Of a DNA stretch of 64,000 nt, positions 43,607-53,415 are shown piece after piece; position 1 is the stretch's first letter, and each line of letters starts with the position of its first letter. Position numbers and translations under genes: made by a program. The notes beneath the pieces are model-generated. The model was not told where the DNA came from, made no database searches, and worked only from the letters and a program-made list of their open reading frames with translations. The DNA comes from Vibrio ruber DSM 16370 (GTDB lineage Bacteria > Pseudomonadota > Gammaproteobacteria > Enterobacterales > Vibrionaceae). Where the stretch lies: the NCBI RefSeq assembly GCF_900163965.1, contig NZ_FULE01000047.1, forward strand, positions 50,127 to 114,126, in the 5' to 3' direction.

Positions 43607-44967
43607 GATACTACTTCCTCCGGCGATATCTCCGTGATCAGACTGAGTAAGGTTGACATCTTACGATTCAACTCTAACCACTCATGCTCAGCAACCGAGC
43701 CACTTACAATCCCGGCACCGGCAAACAGTTTGACCTGCTTGTCCATCACCAGTGCGCTGCGAATCGCGACACAGAATTCAGCACGCTGATGACTGATATA
43801 GCCAATCGACCCGGCATACCAGCCTCTGGGGAACGGTTCATAGCGTTCAATAAAAGTTTTAGCGGCTTGTCTCGGTAACCCCGCTACCGCGGCAGTCGGT
43901 TGCAACGCACCCAGTAACTGGACGCCATTGATGGTCGGATTGAGTTCAGCGGTAATATGACGTTTCAGATGTTGTACACGCCGGAGTTTCACCAATTGTG
44001 TTTCCGCCCCGACCTCAACCGACCGCGCCAAAGGCGTTAAACGCTCGACAATATCATCGACGACATACTGATTCTCGGTCATATTTTTCTCATCATGGAT
44101 CAGCCAGTCGGATAATGCCTGATCCTGCCGGGCATCCTCACTCCGGCCAATCGTTCCGGCCAGCGCTTCAGTGACCAGCGCCTCACCGTGACGCTGATAC
44201 AAACGTTCCGGTGTTGAACCGACGAAACTATGCCGCTGATCAATCGCCAGTAAGAAGTGAAAACTCTGATCGTTGCAACGGCGACTTTCTTTTAATAACT
44301 GGGCGGCCTGAATCGACTGCGTCAGTTCAAATGTGGACTGCCGTGCTAACACGACTTTATCAAACTGCTGCTGTGTCATCGCAGACAATGCCTGCTCAAC
44401 CAGTTGGCACCATTGGGCTCGCGAAGGCGCGTGATCAACGCAAAGCACTTCAGTTTCTATCGGGGGTAACACCGGAATGTCCGACTGAAGCTGCTGTAAT
44501 GCCTGAATCGTCTCATCACGCGCTGTCAAATTGGCACATAAAAACCATGCATCCCCTTCGCGAATCAACTCAATTTGCGGCAGAAAGAAAAATGCTTCTT
44601 TACAGTAAGGATTTTTGGCCGTTCCGCCATCAAAGGAGCGCCCGCCCCAAATGCGCTGAGAGGCAGAGATCGCTTGATAGGCCGGTGCCGGATCCGAAAA
44701 AGTCATACAAGCCCCCAACGCCACGACTTCTTCCCGGTCTTCCCGGTCTTGCCAGTAAAATTTAGGGAACAAGGTTTGTACGGCAAGCCAGTCAGGTAAA
44801 GAAAAATGAGGAGGGAAATCAAGCGCCTGTCGGCATCGGCTCACTTGTGGATCAGCCTGATGAATTTGGTGAATAAGTTGGTTTACTGCTTGGTAGAAAT
44901 AAGACAAAGCGACCTCAGCTGGGGGTGTCGTAACGACTCTATTGATTGATTTATCTGTTCCTGTCAA
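43603..44967 (-). CDS. menF: Isochorismate synthase, menaquinone-specific
   Basis: A 454-residue chorismate-binding enzyme, first gene of the men operon. Key boxes: DKVVLARQSTF, FVGSTPERLYQRHGEALVTEALAGTIGRS, HLKRHITAELNPTINGV, PTAAVAGLPRQAAKTFI and the Mg-binding GAGIVSGSVAEHEWLELNRK. The alaA gene is divergent, with 135 bases between the two starts. Confidence 0.94.
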   Translation of the reverse strand: MTGTDKSINRVVTTPPAEVALSYFYQAVNQLIHQIHQADPQVSRCRQALDFPPHFSLPDWLAVQTLFPKFYWQDREDREEVVALGACMTFSDPAPAYQAISASQRIWGGRSFDGGTAKNPYCKEAFFFLPQIELIREGDAWFLCANLTARDETIQALQQLQSDIPVLPPIETEVLCVDHAPSRAQWCQLVEQALSAMTQQQFDKVVLARQSTFELTQSIQAAQLLKESRRCNDQSFHFLLAIDQRHSFVGSTPERLYQRHGEALVTEALAGTIGRSEDARQDQALSDWLIHDEKNMTENQYVVDDIVERLTPLARSVEVGAETQLVKLRRVQHLKRHITAELNPTINGVQLLGALQPTAAVAGLPRQAAKTFIERYEPFPRGWYAGSIGYISHQRAEFCVAIRSALVMDKQVKLFAGAGIVSGSVAEHEWLELNRKMSTLLSLITEISPEEVVS

Positions 44968-45102
44968 AGGATGTAGAGCATTTTATGTCAGATGCTCCCG
45001 AAGCTCTAGCCCAGAAATCAGATAATTTTAGATTTTTATTCTTTTAAAACATGATTTAGTGTAACTTAATAAAAAAATTCAATTATTTCCGGGGGAGCTG
45101 CC

Positions 45103-46317
45103 ATGCAAAATATTGGGATGTCATCAAAACTTGATAATGTCTGCTACGACATCCGGGGTCCGGTACTCAAACATGCTAAACGTATGGAAGAAGAAGGACA
45201 TAAAATCCTAAAACTCAATATCGGTAATCCGGCCCCTTTTGGCTTTGATGCCCCCGATGAAATTCTGGTTGATGTGATCCGTAATCTGCCGACATCGCAA
45301 GGTTATTGTGATTCCAAAGGGATCTATTCTGCCCGCAAAGCCGTGGTTCAGCATTATCAGAAAAAAGGATTACGCGCCCTCGATATCGAAGATGTGTATA
45401 TCGGTAACGGCGCTTCCGAGCTGATCGTGATGTCGATGCAGGCGCTGTTGAACAATGGCGATGAAATGCTGGTGCCGGCACCGGATTACCCACTGTGGAC
45501 AGCTTCTATCTCACTCTCCGGCGGTAAAGCGGTACATTATCTGTGTGATGAAGCATCAGACTGGTATCCCGATTTAGACGACATCAAGAAGAAAATCACC
45601 CCGAACACGCGCGGTATTGTATTGATCAATCCGAATAATCCGACCGGTGCAGTCTACAGCCGTGACTTTTTGCTGGAGTTTATTGAAATCGCCCGCCAGC
45701 ACAATCTGATTATTTTCGCCGATGAAATCTACGACAAGATTTTATACGACGGTGCAACCCATACCCCGATTTCAACTCTGGCCGACGATGTTCTCATGGC
45801 GACGTTCAACGGCCTGTCAAAAGCGTATCGTGTCTGTGGGTTCCGAGGGGGCTGGATGTTCCTGACCGGTCCGAAACACCTCGCGGAGGGTTACGTCTCC
45901 GGGCTGGATATACTGGCATCGATGCGTTTGTGTGCCAATGTGCCGATGCAACATGCGATTCAGACTGCACTGGGCGGCTATCAGAGTATCAATGAACTTA
46001 TTTTGCCCGGTGGCAGATTATTGGAACAGCGTGATCGCGCATGGGAGATGATTAATCAGATTCCGGGCGTGTCCTGCGTCAAACCCAAAGGTGCGATGTA
46101 TTTGTTCCCGAAAATTGATACCAAGATGTACAACATTCATGACGACCAGAAAATGGTGCTCGATTTTCTGATTCAGGAAAAAGTGCTGCTGGTTCAGGGC
46201 AGCGGCTTTAACTGGCCGAAACCCGACCATTTCCGCATCGTCACGCTGCCGCATGTTGAAGATCTGGAAATTGCTATCAGTCGTTTCGAACGGTTCCTCT
46301 CAACTTACCGACAGTAG
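45103..46317 (+). CDS. alaA: Alanine aminotransferase
   Basis: A 404-residue fold-type I PLP aminotransferase very like E. coli AlaA (YfbQ): KLNIGNPAPFGFDAPDEI, INPNNPTGAVYS, FADEIYDKILYD, PLP-lysine in NGLSKAYRVCGFRGGWM. It makes alanine from pyruvate and glutamate. GGGGGAG precedes the ATG; a terminator follows. Confidence 0.94.
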   Translation: MQNIGMSSKLDNVCYDIRGPVLKHAKRMEEEGHKILKLNIGNPAPFGFDAPDEILVDVIRNLPTSQGYCDSKGIYSARKAVVQHYQKKGLRALDIEDVYIGNGASELIVMSMQALLNNGDEMLVPAPDYPLWTASISLSGGKAVHYLCDEASDWYPDLDDIKKKITPNTRGIVLINPNNPTGAVYSRDFLLEFIEIARQHNLIIFADEIYDKILYDGATHTPISTLADDVLMATFNGLSKAYRVCGFRGGWMFLTGPKHLAEGYVSGLDILASMRLCANVPMQHAIQTALGGYQSINELILPGGRLLEQRDRAWEMINQIPGVSCVKPKGAMYLFPKIDTKMYNIHDDQKMVLDFLIQEKVLLVQGSGFNWPKPDHFRIVTLPHVEDLEIAISRFERFLSTYRQ

Positions 46318-46361
46318 CAAATCTATCTCGATAACACGTGTGAGAGATGAAAACAAACAGC

Positions 46362-46388
46362 AGGCCCGAGTCAGACTCGGGCCTTTTT
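46362..46388 (+). terminator. Terminator after alaA
   Basis: AGGCCCGAGT-CAG-ACTCGGGCCT with a T run; a perfect 10-bp stem. Confidence 0.92.
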
Positions 46389-46416
46389 GATGCTCTCAAT
46401 CAACTTTTATCCGGAA

Positions 46417-47868
46417 TTAACCGGTAACCATCACCGGCTGAGCGGCCAGCGGATCATCTTCATCACTGACCGTCGACTCCGGTGCTAATTCGATCACCCG
46501 GTGACACACCTTCTCTAACAGACTCTGCTCATGGCTGACCAGTAACAGCGCACAATTTATCTCGCGGGTCGCCTCTAAGATCAGCGCCAGCGTTTCCTGA
46601 GCGGTGGACGGGTCTAACCGCGTGGTCGGCTCATCCGCAATGAGTAACTTCGGTTTGAGCAACAAGACCCGCAAAATCGCAAACCGCTGTAATTCACCGC
46701 CGGAAACCTGACTGGCGGACTGCTGCAATAATTTCGGATCTAAATGGAGCCGCTTCATCAGCGCCTGCGGCACCGCATCAGCAATCTGATAACGACGACA
46801 AATATCATCTATCAGCGTGCCTAAACTGACATGCGAGGCAAATGCACCGGGCGGGTCCTGATAGAGTTTGAGTTTCTGTCCGACACCCAGCGGTTGCAGA
46901 TATTCAATCTCCCCCGCAAGCGGTGTCCGTAAACCAAGCACAGCCTGACACAAAGTTGATTTACCGCATCCGCTCGGCCCGCGGATCCCCAGCACTTCCC
47001 CGGCATGGAGTTCAAAAGACAAATCCTCAAACAACACCCGGTTCTCAACCGCCATTTTTAACTGATGAACGCGCAATAACACCGCCCCCGTCTGATGGCG
47101 GTTCATGACCGGCCAGTGACGCGGATGGGCAGTGATCAACTGACGGGTGTAAGCATGTTGCGGGTCACAAAGTACCGTGCTTGCCTGCCCCTGCTCAACC
47201 ACATGACCTTGCTGAATGACAATGATGGTGCCGCCGAGTTGTTCCGCAACTTCGATATCATGTGTCACCGTCAGTAACGCCCCTTGCTGACGGTACTGTT
47301 GTAACATTCCAATCAGACGTTCACGGTTGTGATCATCCAGCCCTTTGGTCGGCTCATCGGCAATCAGAATTTCACCACCGCCACTGACGGCACAGACATA
47401 AGCCCCACGCTGTGCCATTCCGCCCGAAAGCTGAACCGGAAACTTCTGCTCATGGCCGGAAAGCCCGACAGCGTCAAATAATTGTGCTGTCTGAGTGCGG
47501 CATGTTGCCGCATCCTGATTGCGTAACAACGCGGGCACTTCTTCTGCTTGCCGGGACAGCGGCATTAACGGATCAAGGGCTAACGAGGGCTCCTGAGGCA
47601 AAATAGAAAATACCCGTCCCCATAAGTTTTCCCGTTCATCGGCAGACATCGTGTGCAAAGCCTGCCCTGACCACCACACTTCTCCCTGACTGGAAAAAGA
47701 TGCCGGCAACGCACCGATAATCGCCTTCAACAACAAACTCTTGCCTGCCCCGGTTTCCCCGAGAATGGTCAGAGATTCTGCATGAGCCAGTGTCAATGAG
47801 ACCGGCCCGACGACACGGTGCTCCCCCAGCCAGACCGACAGTTGCCGCACTTCAAGTAATGGTGTCAT
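46417..47868 (-). CDS. ABC transporter dual ATPase (peptide/nickel type)
   Basis: A 483-residue cytoplasmic protein with two ATP-binding cassettes. First: GETGAGKS, signature LSGGMAQRG, ILIADEPT. Second: GPSGCGKS, VSGGELQR, LLIADEPT. It resembles YejF/GsiA-like fused DppD-DppF proteins, powering the two permeases upstream. Start at 47868 overlaps the permease gene by four bases. Confidence 0.9.
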   Translation of the reverse strand: MTPLLEVRQLSVWLGEHRVVGPVSLTLAHAESLTILGETGAGKSLLLKAIIGALPASFSSQGEVWWSGQALHTMSADERENLWGRVFSILPQEPSLALDPLMPLSRQAEEVPALLRNQDAATCRTQTAQLFDAVGLSGHEQKFPVQLSGGMAQRGAYVCAVSGGGEILIADEPTKGLDDHNRERLIGMLQQYRQQGALLTVTHDIEVAEQLGGTIIVIQQGHVVEQGQASTVLCDPQHAYTRQLITAHPRHWPVMNRHQTGAVLLRVHQLKMAVENRVLFEDLSFELHAGEVLGIRGPSGCGKSTLCQAVLGLRTPLAGEIEYLQPLGVGQKLKLYQDPPGAFASHVSLGTLIDDICRRYQIADAVPQALMKRLHLDPKLLQQSASQVSGGELQRFAILRVLLLKPKLLIADEPTTRLDPSTAQETLALILEATREINCALLLVSHEQSLLEKVCHRVIELAPESTVSDEDDPLAAQPVMVTG

Positions 47869-48653
47869 GTCCGTGAACCTCCCTGTGCCAGCAGGTGAAA
47901 AGAGAAAATCAGCAACGAAACCACCACAATCGGCTGAAGCAATACCCAAAAACCCTGATCATAGTAACGAAACAGTTCCACCATCATCATGCCTAACTCG
48001 GCATGGGGCGGACGCAGCCCGACATACAAAAAGCCGAGTGCTGCCAGTGATAAAATCGCATGACCGGCTCCGAAACAGGACAAGGTGTACACATCACTGC
48101 GTATTTCCGGCCAGATGTGACGATAAAACAGATACCAGCGGCTGAAGCCGAACAGACGAGAAGACTCAAACGCATCGGAGAGCACAACTGCCTGTGTCTG
48201 GCTGCGGATAACCCGGAAGTAATCAGCCCACATCGTGATTGAGATAGCAATGAAGAGAAAGAAAAACGACCCCGGGAAAATCGCGCCGAATAGCAAAACC
48301 AGAATCAACCCCGGCAGTGCCATTACAATATTGACCCACAGCGAAAAAACACGGTCAACCCAGCCTTTGTACCATCCGGCCCAGACACCGGAAAGCGTGC
48401 CGAGCAATGATGCAGTCGTGACACATAAGCCAGCCATCAGCAACGAGTTCATAATTGCATCGGCAAGCCGTGCCGCGTTACTGCGCCCGTAATGATCGGT
48501 GCCGAGAATCTCTTGCCAGTTTGGTCCGGCAAAAGCAAGCTCAAGCTGCTGACGGGCAATATCCCCGTTGAGCCAGAGCTTTTCAATCAAAACAAAAACC
48601 AACAACGTCGTCAGGATCGACAGGCCGATCCACTGCGTCCGATAAAGTTTCAT
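47865..48653 (-). CDS. ABC transporter permease, OppC/NikC-like
   Basis: A 262-residue inner-membrane permease with about five to six helices. Includes LGTDHYGRSNAARLADAIMNS and the ATPase-contact (EAA) region SDAFESSRLFGFSRWYLFYRHIWPE. Overlaps both neighbouring operon genes by four bases. Confidence 0.9.
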   Translation of the reverse strand: MKLYRTQWIGLSILTTLLVFVLIEKLWLNGDIARQQLELAFAGPNWQEILGTDHYGRSNAARLADAIMNSLLMAGLCVTTASLLGTLSGVWAGWYKGWVDRVFSLWVNIVMALPGLILVLLFGAIFPGSFFFLFIAISITMWADYFRVIRSQTQAVVLSDAFESSRLFGFSRWYLFYRHIWPEIRSDVYTLSCFGAGHAILSLAALGFLYVGLRPPHAELGMMMVELFRYYDQGFWVLLQPIVVVSLLIFSFHLLAQGGSRT

Positions 48654-49603
48654 GCGATCCCTCCTGCAACCGAGCGACGATAACGCGGATCAAAGTGGTA
48701 CTGAACCAAATCAACCCCGGTATTAATCACCACAAACAGTAACCCCATAACCAATGCAGCCCCTTGAATCACCGGAATATCACGGCCGAAAATCGCATGA
48801 GACAATGCATGACCGATACCCGGCCAGGAAAACAGTGATTCAATCATCACAATCCCTTCAACCAGCCCTACGGCTTGCACACCAATAAATGCCAGTAGCG
48901 GTAACGTAATATTGCGCTGACCGTGATGCGCATAAGCCTGTGTTTCACTCAGGCCTTTCAGTCGCGCAAATTGATAAAACGGTGCCTCAAAAATACGCTT
49001 GGCAGTATTGCGAATCATGCGATTCGATAAGGCAGCCAGAGATAAAGCCAGCGCCAAAGCCGGGAGTAACACATGTTCAAACCGGCCGAACCCTGCCACA
49101 GGTAATAAATCAAGCTTTAGGGCAAAACATAAGATCAGTACCAACCCGATCAAAAATACCGGCTGAGCCCGCATAAAACTGGAAATCAGTAACGTGACCC
49201 TGTCATGCCACTGTCCGGCACGACGCGCACAGTAGAGGCCGACAGGAAAAGCGATCAATAGCGATAATCCCAGCGCAACGGCTGCCAGCCATAATGAATA
49301 GCCCAAGTGGTGCATAATTTTCTCAGTCACCGACTCACCGCTGATCATCGACTGCCCCAGATTAAAGTGGGCTAAGTCCCACATCCAGCTCAGATACTGT
49401 TCCCACACCGGACGATTCAGGCCGAGATCTGCTGCCACGCGCTGCGCGGCCTGTAAATTGACATAGTCATAACCATAACGAGCCGCAGCAATGCGAAATG
49501 CCATATCTCCCGGCAGGCATTTCATCATCACAAACGTCACCGTGCCGACTGACCAACCGACAAAGATCAGCTGGCAAAAGCGGCGCAATAATAAATTAAT
49601 CAT
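48650..49603 (-). CDS. ABC transporter permease, OppB/NikB-like
   Basis: A 317-residue permease with about six helices. N-terminal LLLRRFCQLIFVGWSVGTVTF and MKCLPGDMAF, ATPase-contact region FYQFARLKGLSETQAYAHHG, and VEGIVMIESLFSWPGIGHAL are typical of OppB/DppB/NikB. The start at 49603 overlaps the binding-protein gene by eight bases. Confidence 0.9.
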   Translation of the reverse strand: MINLLLRRFCQLIFVGWSVGTVTFVMMKCLPGDMAFRIAAARYGYDYVNLQAAQRVAADLGLNRPVWEQYLSWMWDLAHFNLGQSMISGESVTEKIMHHLGYSLWLAAVALGLSLLIAFPVGLYCARRAGQWHDRVTLLISSFMRAQPVFLIGLVLILCFALKLDLLPVAGFGRFEHVLLPALALALSLAALSNRMIRNTAKRIFEAPFYQFARLKGLSETQAYAHHGQRNITLPLLAFIGVQAVGLVEGIVMIESLFSWPGIGHALSHAIFGRDIPVIQGAALVMGLLFVVINTGVDLVQYHFDPRYRRSVAGGIA

Positions 49604-51149
49604 GAAGTTGCATTTCCTTGAGACGATAATCAATTTCATACGGGTCAAACGAGAATCCGGACACCCGATTGTTGACCGCAATCAATTGCTGGCTGTACGC
49701 AATCGGAATCACCGGCAGTTGATCCGCCATGATTCGGGCAACCTGCTGAGACAACTGCCGGGCGACATGTGGATCAGACTCACTCAGAAGTTGAGTCAGA
49801 ATGGCGCGAATTTGCGGAGAATCCCAGTTCATATGGCCCCAGTCACTGCCCTGCGGTGAAGAGAAATCATCATAAAGAATCGGCAGCGGAGTGCCCATCA
49901 TACCGAAGTTGCGCGCAATCAGCGCCATATCGAGCGTATTGTCATGATGCTTGGCCGGAATCGCACTGGCATTATCAATACTGACATTGACCTGAATCCC
50001 CAGCAGTGCCAGCTGGTTCTGAATACTGGTTGCCAAAACGGGTAATTCAGGGCGATTGGCATAGGTCGTTAACGTTAGCGTGAATGGTTGACCATCACGC
50101 ACTAACCAGCCTTGATTATCGTAAGACCACCCTTGCTGCATCATCAGTGTTTTGGCCTTTTGCAGGTTACGTTGCTCATGCAGGTTGTCGAGATACCAGT
50201 CAGACTGTGAAGGTGAGAAAAGCTGATAAGCGGCTGACCCCGGCAAACGCAGTACCGTTGATGCCATTCCTTCACGATCCAGTGCCAGACTAATCGCCTG
50301 CCGAACTGCCAGATGACGTAACTGCGGGTGACCGAGGTTCAGTTTCAGCAACACTGTCCGGGGCAACGCAAGTGACTGAACACTCACCTGCTCCGATTGC
50401 TTCAGTCCTTCACGGCTGATCGGATCAACTGAATAAGCAATATCTGCCTGGCCACTACGCACCAACAGCGCCCGGCTTTCACTCCGGTGCCCCGCCAGAT
50501 AACTGACCGACTGAATATGCGCCGGCTCGCCCCAATAGTCTGGGTTTTGCGTCACTTCGATCTTATGTGGCGGATGAGCCATAGCCACCTGATATGCCCC
50601 GGTCCCAATCACGGCTGACGGTGCCTGTCCTTTATCTGTTTCATCACCTTGCGCTATTTTCCCCAGCGTCGCAGGGGAAACCATTCCCAGACTGTAATGC
50701 GCCAGTACACTCAAGAGCGGACTGTAAGGCCGGGACAACGCAATCACTAATGTCCCGTTTTCAACCGTAATGGCCTGAATCGGCACCTGACGAATCACTC
50801 CCGGTTGCGTACGCGCATAAGCTAAATTCTGCCGCACCGCTTCGGCATTCAGTTGCGAGCCATCATGAAAAACGACCCCGGGACGAATGCTAAACCGCCA
50901 TATCAACCCATCGGCGGATGGCGTCCACTCAGTGGCTAACAAGGGTTGCACGCTTCCATCGGGCATGAGGCGCGTTAAAGACTCGGTGACCCCGAGACGG
51001 CTGTAGAGAAATCCGTCACGCGACAGCTCCGTGCCGTTAAATTCAAACGGGCCGGAAATGGTAAGTTGGGTATTATTCTGAGACTGACGATGTTGATAGA
51101 TCGCGATGGCAATGATGCCAACCACGATGATAAGCAATATTTTTTTCAT
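49596..51149 (-). CDS. ABC transporter substrate-binding protein, SBP family 5
   Basis: A 517-residue exported or membrane-anchored binding protein (hydrophobic N-terminus KKILLIIVVGIIAIAIY). GTELSRDGFLYSRLGVTESL and LATEWTPSADGLIWRFSIRPGVVFHDGSQLNAEAV are family 5 signatures. These proteins bind peptides, nickel or metallophores; the ligand is not clear here. First gene of a four-gene operon with two permeases and a dual ATPase. Confidence 0.88.
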   Translation of the reverse strand: MKKILLIIVVGIIAIAIYQHRQSQNNTQLTISGPFEFNGTELSRDGFLYSRLGVTESLTRLMPDGSVQPLLATEWTPSADGLIWRFSIRPGVVFHDGSQLNAEAVRQNLAYARTQPGVIRQVPIQAITVENGTLVIALSRPYSPLLSVLAHYSLGMVSPATLGKIAQGDETDKGQAPSAVIGTGAYQVAMAHPPHKIEVTQNPDYWGEPAHIQSVSYLAGHRSESRALLVRSGQADIAYSVDPISREGLKQSEQVSVQSLALPRTVLLKLNLGHPQLRHLAVRQAISLALDREGMASTVLRLPGSAAYQLFSPSQSDWYLDNLHEQRNLQKAKTLMMQQGWSYDNQGWLVRDGQPFTLTLTTYANRPELPVLATSIQNQLALLGIQVNVSIDNASAIPAKHHDNTLDMALIARNFGMMGTPLPILYDDFSSPQGSDWGHMNWDSPQIRAILTQLLSESDPHVARQLSQQVARIMADQLPVIPIAYSQQLIAVNNRVSGFSFDPYEIDYRLKEMQLHD

Positions 51150-51155
51150 ATTCAA

Positions 51156-51448
51156 GTGAGTGAATTATCATTAATTGATACGTTATAACATATCAATATA
51201 CATATCTTATTGCAATCATTCCTCATCCAACCATTGATGAAAATATTGATTTTTTTAAGGTGCTGTGAACTTGGTTCAATGGGCGCTAGCGTGGTTTTCG
51301 TGTGTTGCAGTGGGCAGGATGGATGATCGTCAATCTTGACACAACAGTGACAACGATTCAGAAAAATGAAACACCGTTTCTTAATTGATCGATTTTATTG
51401 ATCAATCCATATATTTTAGATATGCAATTTATAACGTATGGATCAATT
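51156..51448. other. Divergent promoter region
   Basis: AT-rich DNA between the ABC operon and the lyase gene; no specific operator recognised. Confidence 0.4.
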
Positions 51449-52762
51449 ATGAAATTCAAAATCATTTCTTTATCAATGCTAATCGCTGTCAGCAATCTAG
51501 GTTTTGCCAAAAACCTCTATATTGCACCTTACGGTTCAGACAGCAATTCAGGCACGCTCTCATCACCATTAAAAACCATTATGGCGGCACAATCGGCGGC
51601 TTCAGCAGGTGATATTGTCTATATCCGCGGGGGGACTTACTATCTAAATGATTCGAATATTACTCAACATCAGGATATTCGTGCCATCGTTAACAATATC
51701 ACCAAAGACGACATCAGCTATATTAACTATGGCTCCGAGCGCCCGGTGTTTGATTTTTCGAATGTTAAACCGGCTAACTATCGCAACACGGCATTCATGG
51801 TGCGGGCGGATAACTGCGTGTTTAAAGGTTTCGATGTGGTTGGTGTACAGGTCACCATCGCTGATCATCGCACACAATCTGAAGCGTTTATGATCAATAA
51901 GGGCAATGGTAACCGTTTCGAAAACCTAGCCATTCATGACGGCATGGCTATCGGCTGGTACTTGGTTGCCGGCAGTAACAACTATGTTCTCAATGTCGAT
52001 GCATACAACAACCGCGGATTAAACCATTACTCGGACGGTAACGTCGATGGCTTTGGGGCCCACCCGACCTCAGCGTCTTACACCGGGAATGTCATCAGCC
52101 ATTCACGCGCTTGGTTTAACAGTGACGACGGGTTTGACTTAATCAACGCAGACGCTGCTGTCACCATTGAATATAGCTGGGCTTTTTACAACGGTTACGG
52201 GCAAGACTTTACCAGACTGGGCGATGGTAATGGTTTTAAAGCCGGTGGCTATGGGCGTAACGGCAGTGCAACGCCTAGTGTGATCCCGCGTCACACGATC
52301 CGCTACAACTTAGCGGTACGTAACCGCTCTGCTGGCTTTTACGCCAATCACCATATCGGTGGTCAAAACTGGATCAATAACACCTCAATCCGTAACCAAA
52401 GCGCAAATTACAACATGTTATCAACGCTTGATGACAACCGCACCGATGTCAAAGGCTACGGCCATTACATGCGCAATAACTTAGGATTTGACGGTCACAA
52501 CGAAGTGATCAATCTGGGTAACAGCACTGAGAATGACCTCATTTACAACTACTTCAACCTCCCCGTCACCATCACCTCAAAAGATTTTGTCCGTCTGGAT
52601 GAACGTGAGTTGATGTATCCTCGCCAAGCCGACGGCTCTCTGCCGAGGATCAAATATGCGCTGCTGAAAAAAGGCAGTGATTTAATTGATGCCGGTATCT
52701 ATGCCGGTGACGGTTATAAAGGCGCCGCACCTGATTTAGGTGCCTTTGAATCTGATTATTAA
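51449..52762 (+). CDS. Secreted right-handed beta-helix lyase, PL9-like
   Basis: A 437-residue exported protein (signal peptide about 1-20, ending NLGFA). It begins NLYIAPYGSDSNSGTLSSPLKTIMAAQSAASAGDIVYIRGGTYY, the opening of PL9-type pectate lyases and related DUF4990 proteins. It continues as a parallel beta-helix rich in Asn ladders, with GNGNRFENLAIHDG and HSRAWFNSDDGFDLIN (acidic calcium-site-like residues). Probably cleaves a uronic-acid polysaccharide. Start chosen at the signal peptide Met; the upstream in-frame Met at 51398 has no ribosome site. Confidence 0.83.
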   Translation: MKFKIISLSMLIAVSNLGFAKNLYIAPYGSDSNSGTLSSPLKTIMAAQSAASAGDIVYIRGGTYYLNDSNITQHQDIRAIVNNITKDDISYINYGSERPVFDFSNVKPANYRNTAFMVRADNCVFKGFDVVGVQVTIADHRTQSEAFMINKGNGNRFENLAIHDGMAIGWYLVAGSNNYVLNVDAYNNRGLNHYSDGNVDGFGAHPTSASYTGNVISHSRAWFNSDDGFDLINADAAVTIEYSWAFYNGYGQDFTRLGDGNGFKAGGYGRNGSATPSVIPRHTIRYNLAVRNRSAGFYANHHIGGQNWINNTSIRNQSANYNMLSTLDDNRTDVKGYGHYMRNNLGFDGHNEVINLGNSTENDLIYNYFNLPVTITSKDFVRLDERELMYPRQADGSLPRIKYALLKKGSDLIDAGIYAGDGYKGAAPDLGAFESDY

Positions 52763-52826
52763 TGATTTTGCTTACCACGAAAAATGCAGCCTGAGTGCTG
52801 CATTTTTTTGGTTCCTGCCAGCATAT

Positions 52827-52845
52827 CCTTACGAGGACACACGCC
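52827..52845. repeat. GGACACAC boundary motif, left of unit H
   Basis: CCTTACGAGGACACACGCC. A near-identical 19-mer (two changes) lies at 53287-53305, so the two flank one structured repeat unit as direct repeats. Confidence 0.7.
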
Positions 52846-52852
52846 CTACCCC

Positions 52853-53277
52853 TTTCGGCGCCGGAGGCTGGGAAGGTAAAATGTTGAATTGAAGTTTGGG
52901 ACGCTCCGGCTTGATTCGCATCCTGCTCAGGCAATCCTGAAAATTCGTCCTGAATTTCCCCCTGAGATCATCGCTCAATTTGGCTTCATTGATTCAGTGT
53001 TTCACCCCATTCAAATCAACCGCCAAACCAAGAAAACCATTCCGGGAGAATGGTTAGGCTTTTCCGGGCAGGACGCCTGTAAAAGCCGGTTCTGGACAAC
53101 ATGCACCCAAGCCAAACAAACAAGATTTTCTGGTTACGCTTGCATCTTGGCAAGAGTAACTGGCGCACTGGACACCGATGTCACTGAAATTGAAAAACGC
53201 GATTGTGCGTCATATTTCGGCGCCGGAGGCTGGAAAGGTAAAATGTTGAATTGAAGTTTGGGACGCTCCGGCTTGAT
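52853..53277 (+). repeat. Structured repeat unit H (shortened) with duplicated edge
   Basis: One 362-base period followed by a second copy of its first 63 bases (GGCGCCGGAGGCTGG..GACGCTCCGGCTTGAT). It shares GGTTAGGCTTTTCCGGGC and the following hairpins with units A-G, but lacks the GGTACTTTTTC hairpin segment. It has no credible gene and lies between the PL9-like gene and the chemoreceptor gene. Confidence 0.85.
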
Positions 53278-53286
53278 CAAAGGCTA

Positions 53287-53305
53287 CCTTACAAGGACAC
53301 ACACC
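53287..53305. repeat. GGACACAC boundary motif, right of unit H
   Basis: CCTTACAAGGACACACACC, the partner of the motif at 52827-52845. Confidence 0.7.
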
Positions 53306-53415
53306 CCACCATTGATAGGAAAGCTCTATTGATTTAATTCATACAATGTAATTTATTTATTGAAATAAATTCTTGATAATCGCTCTCATTATCAGTCTAT
53401 GGGGGAGAAATAGAC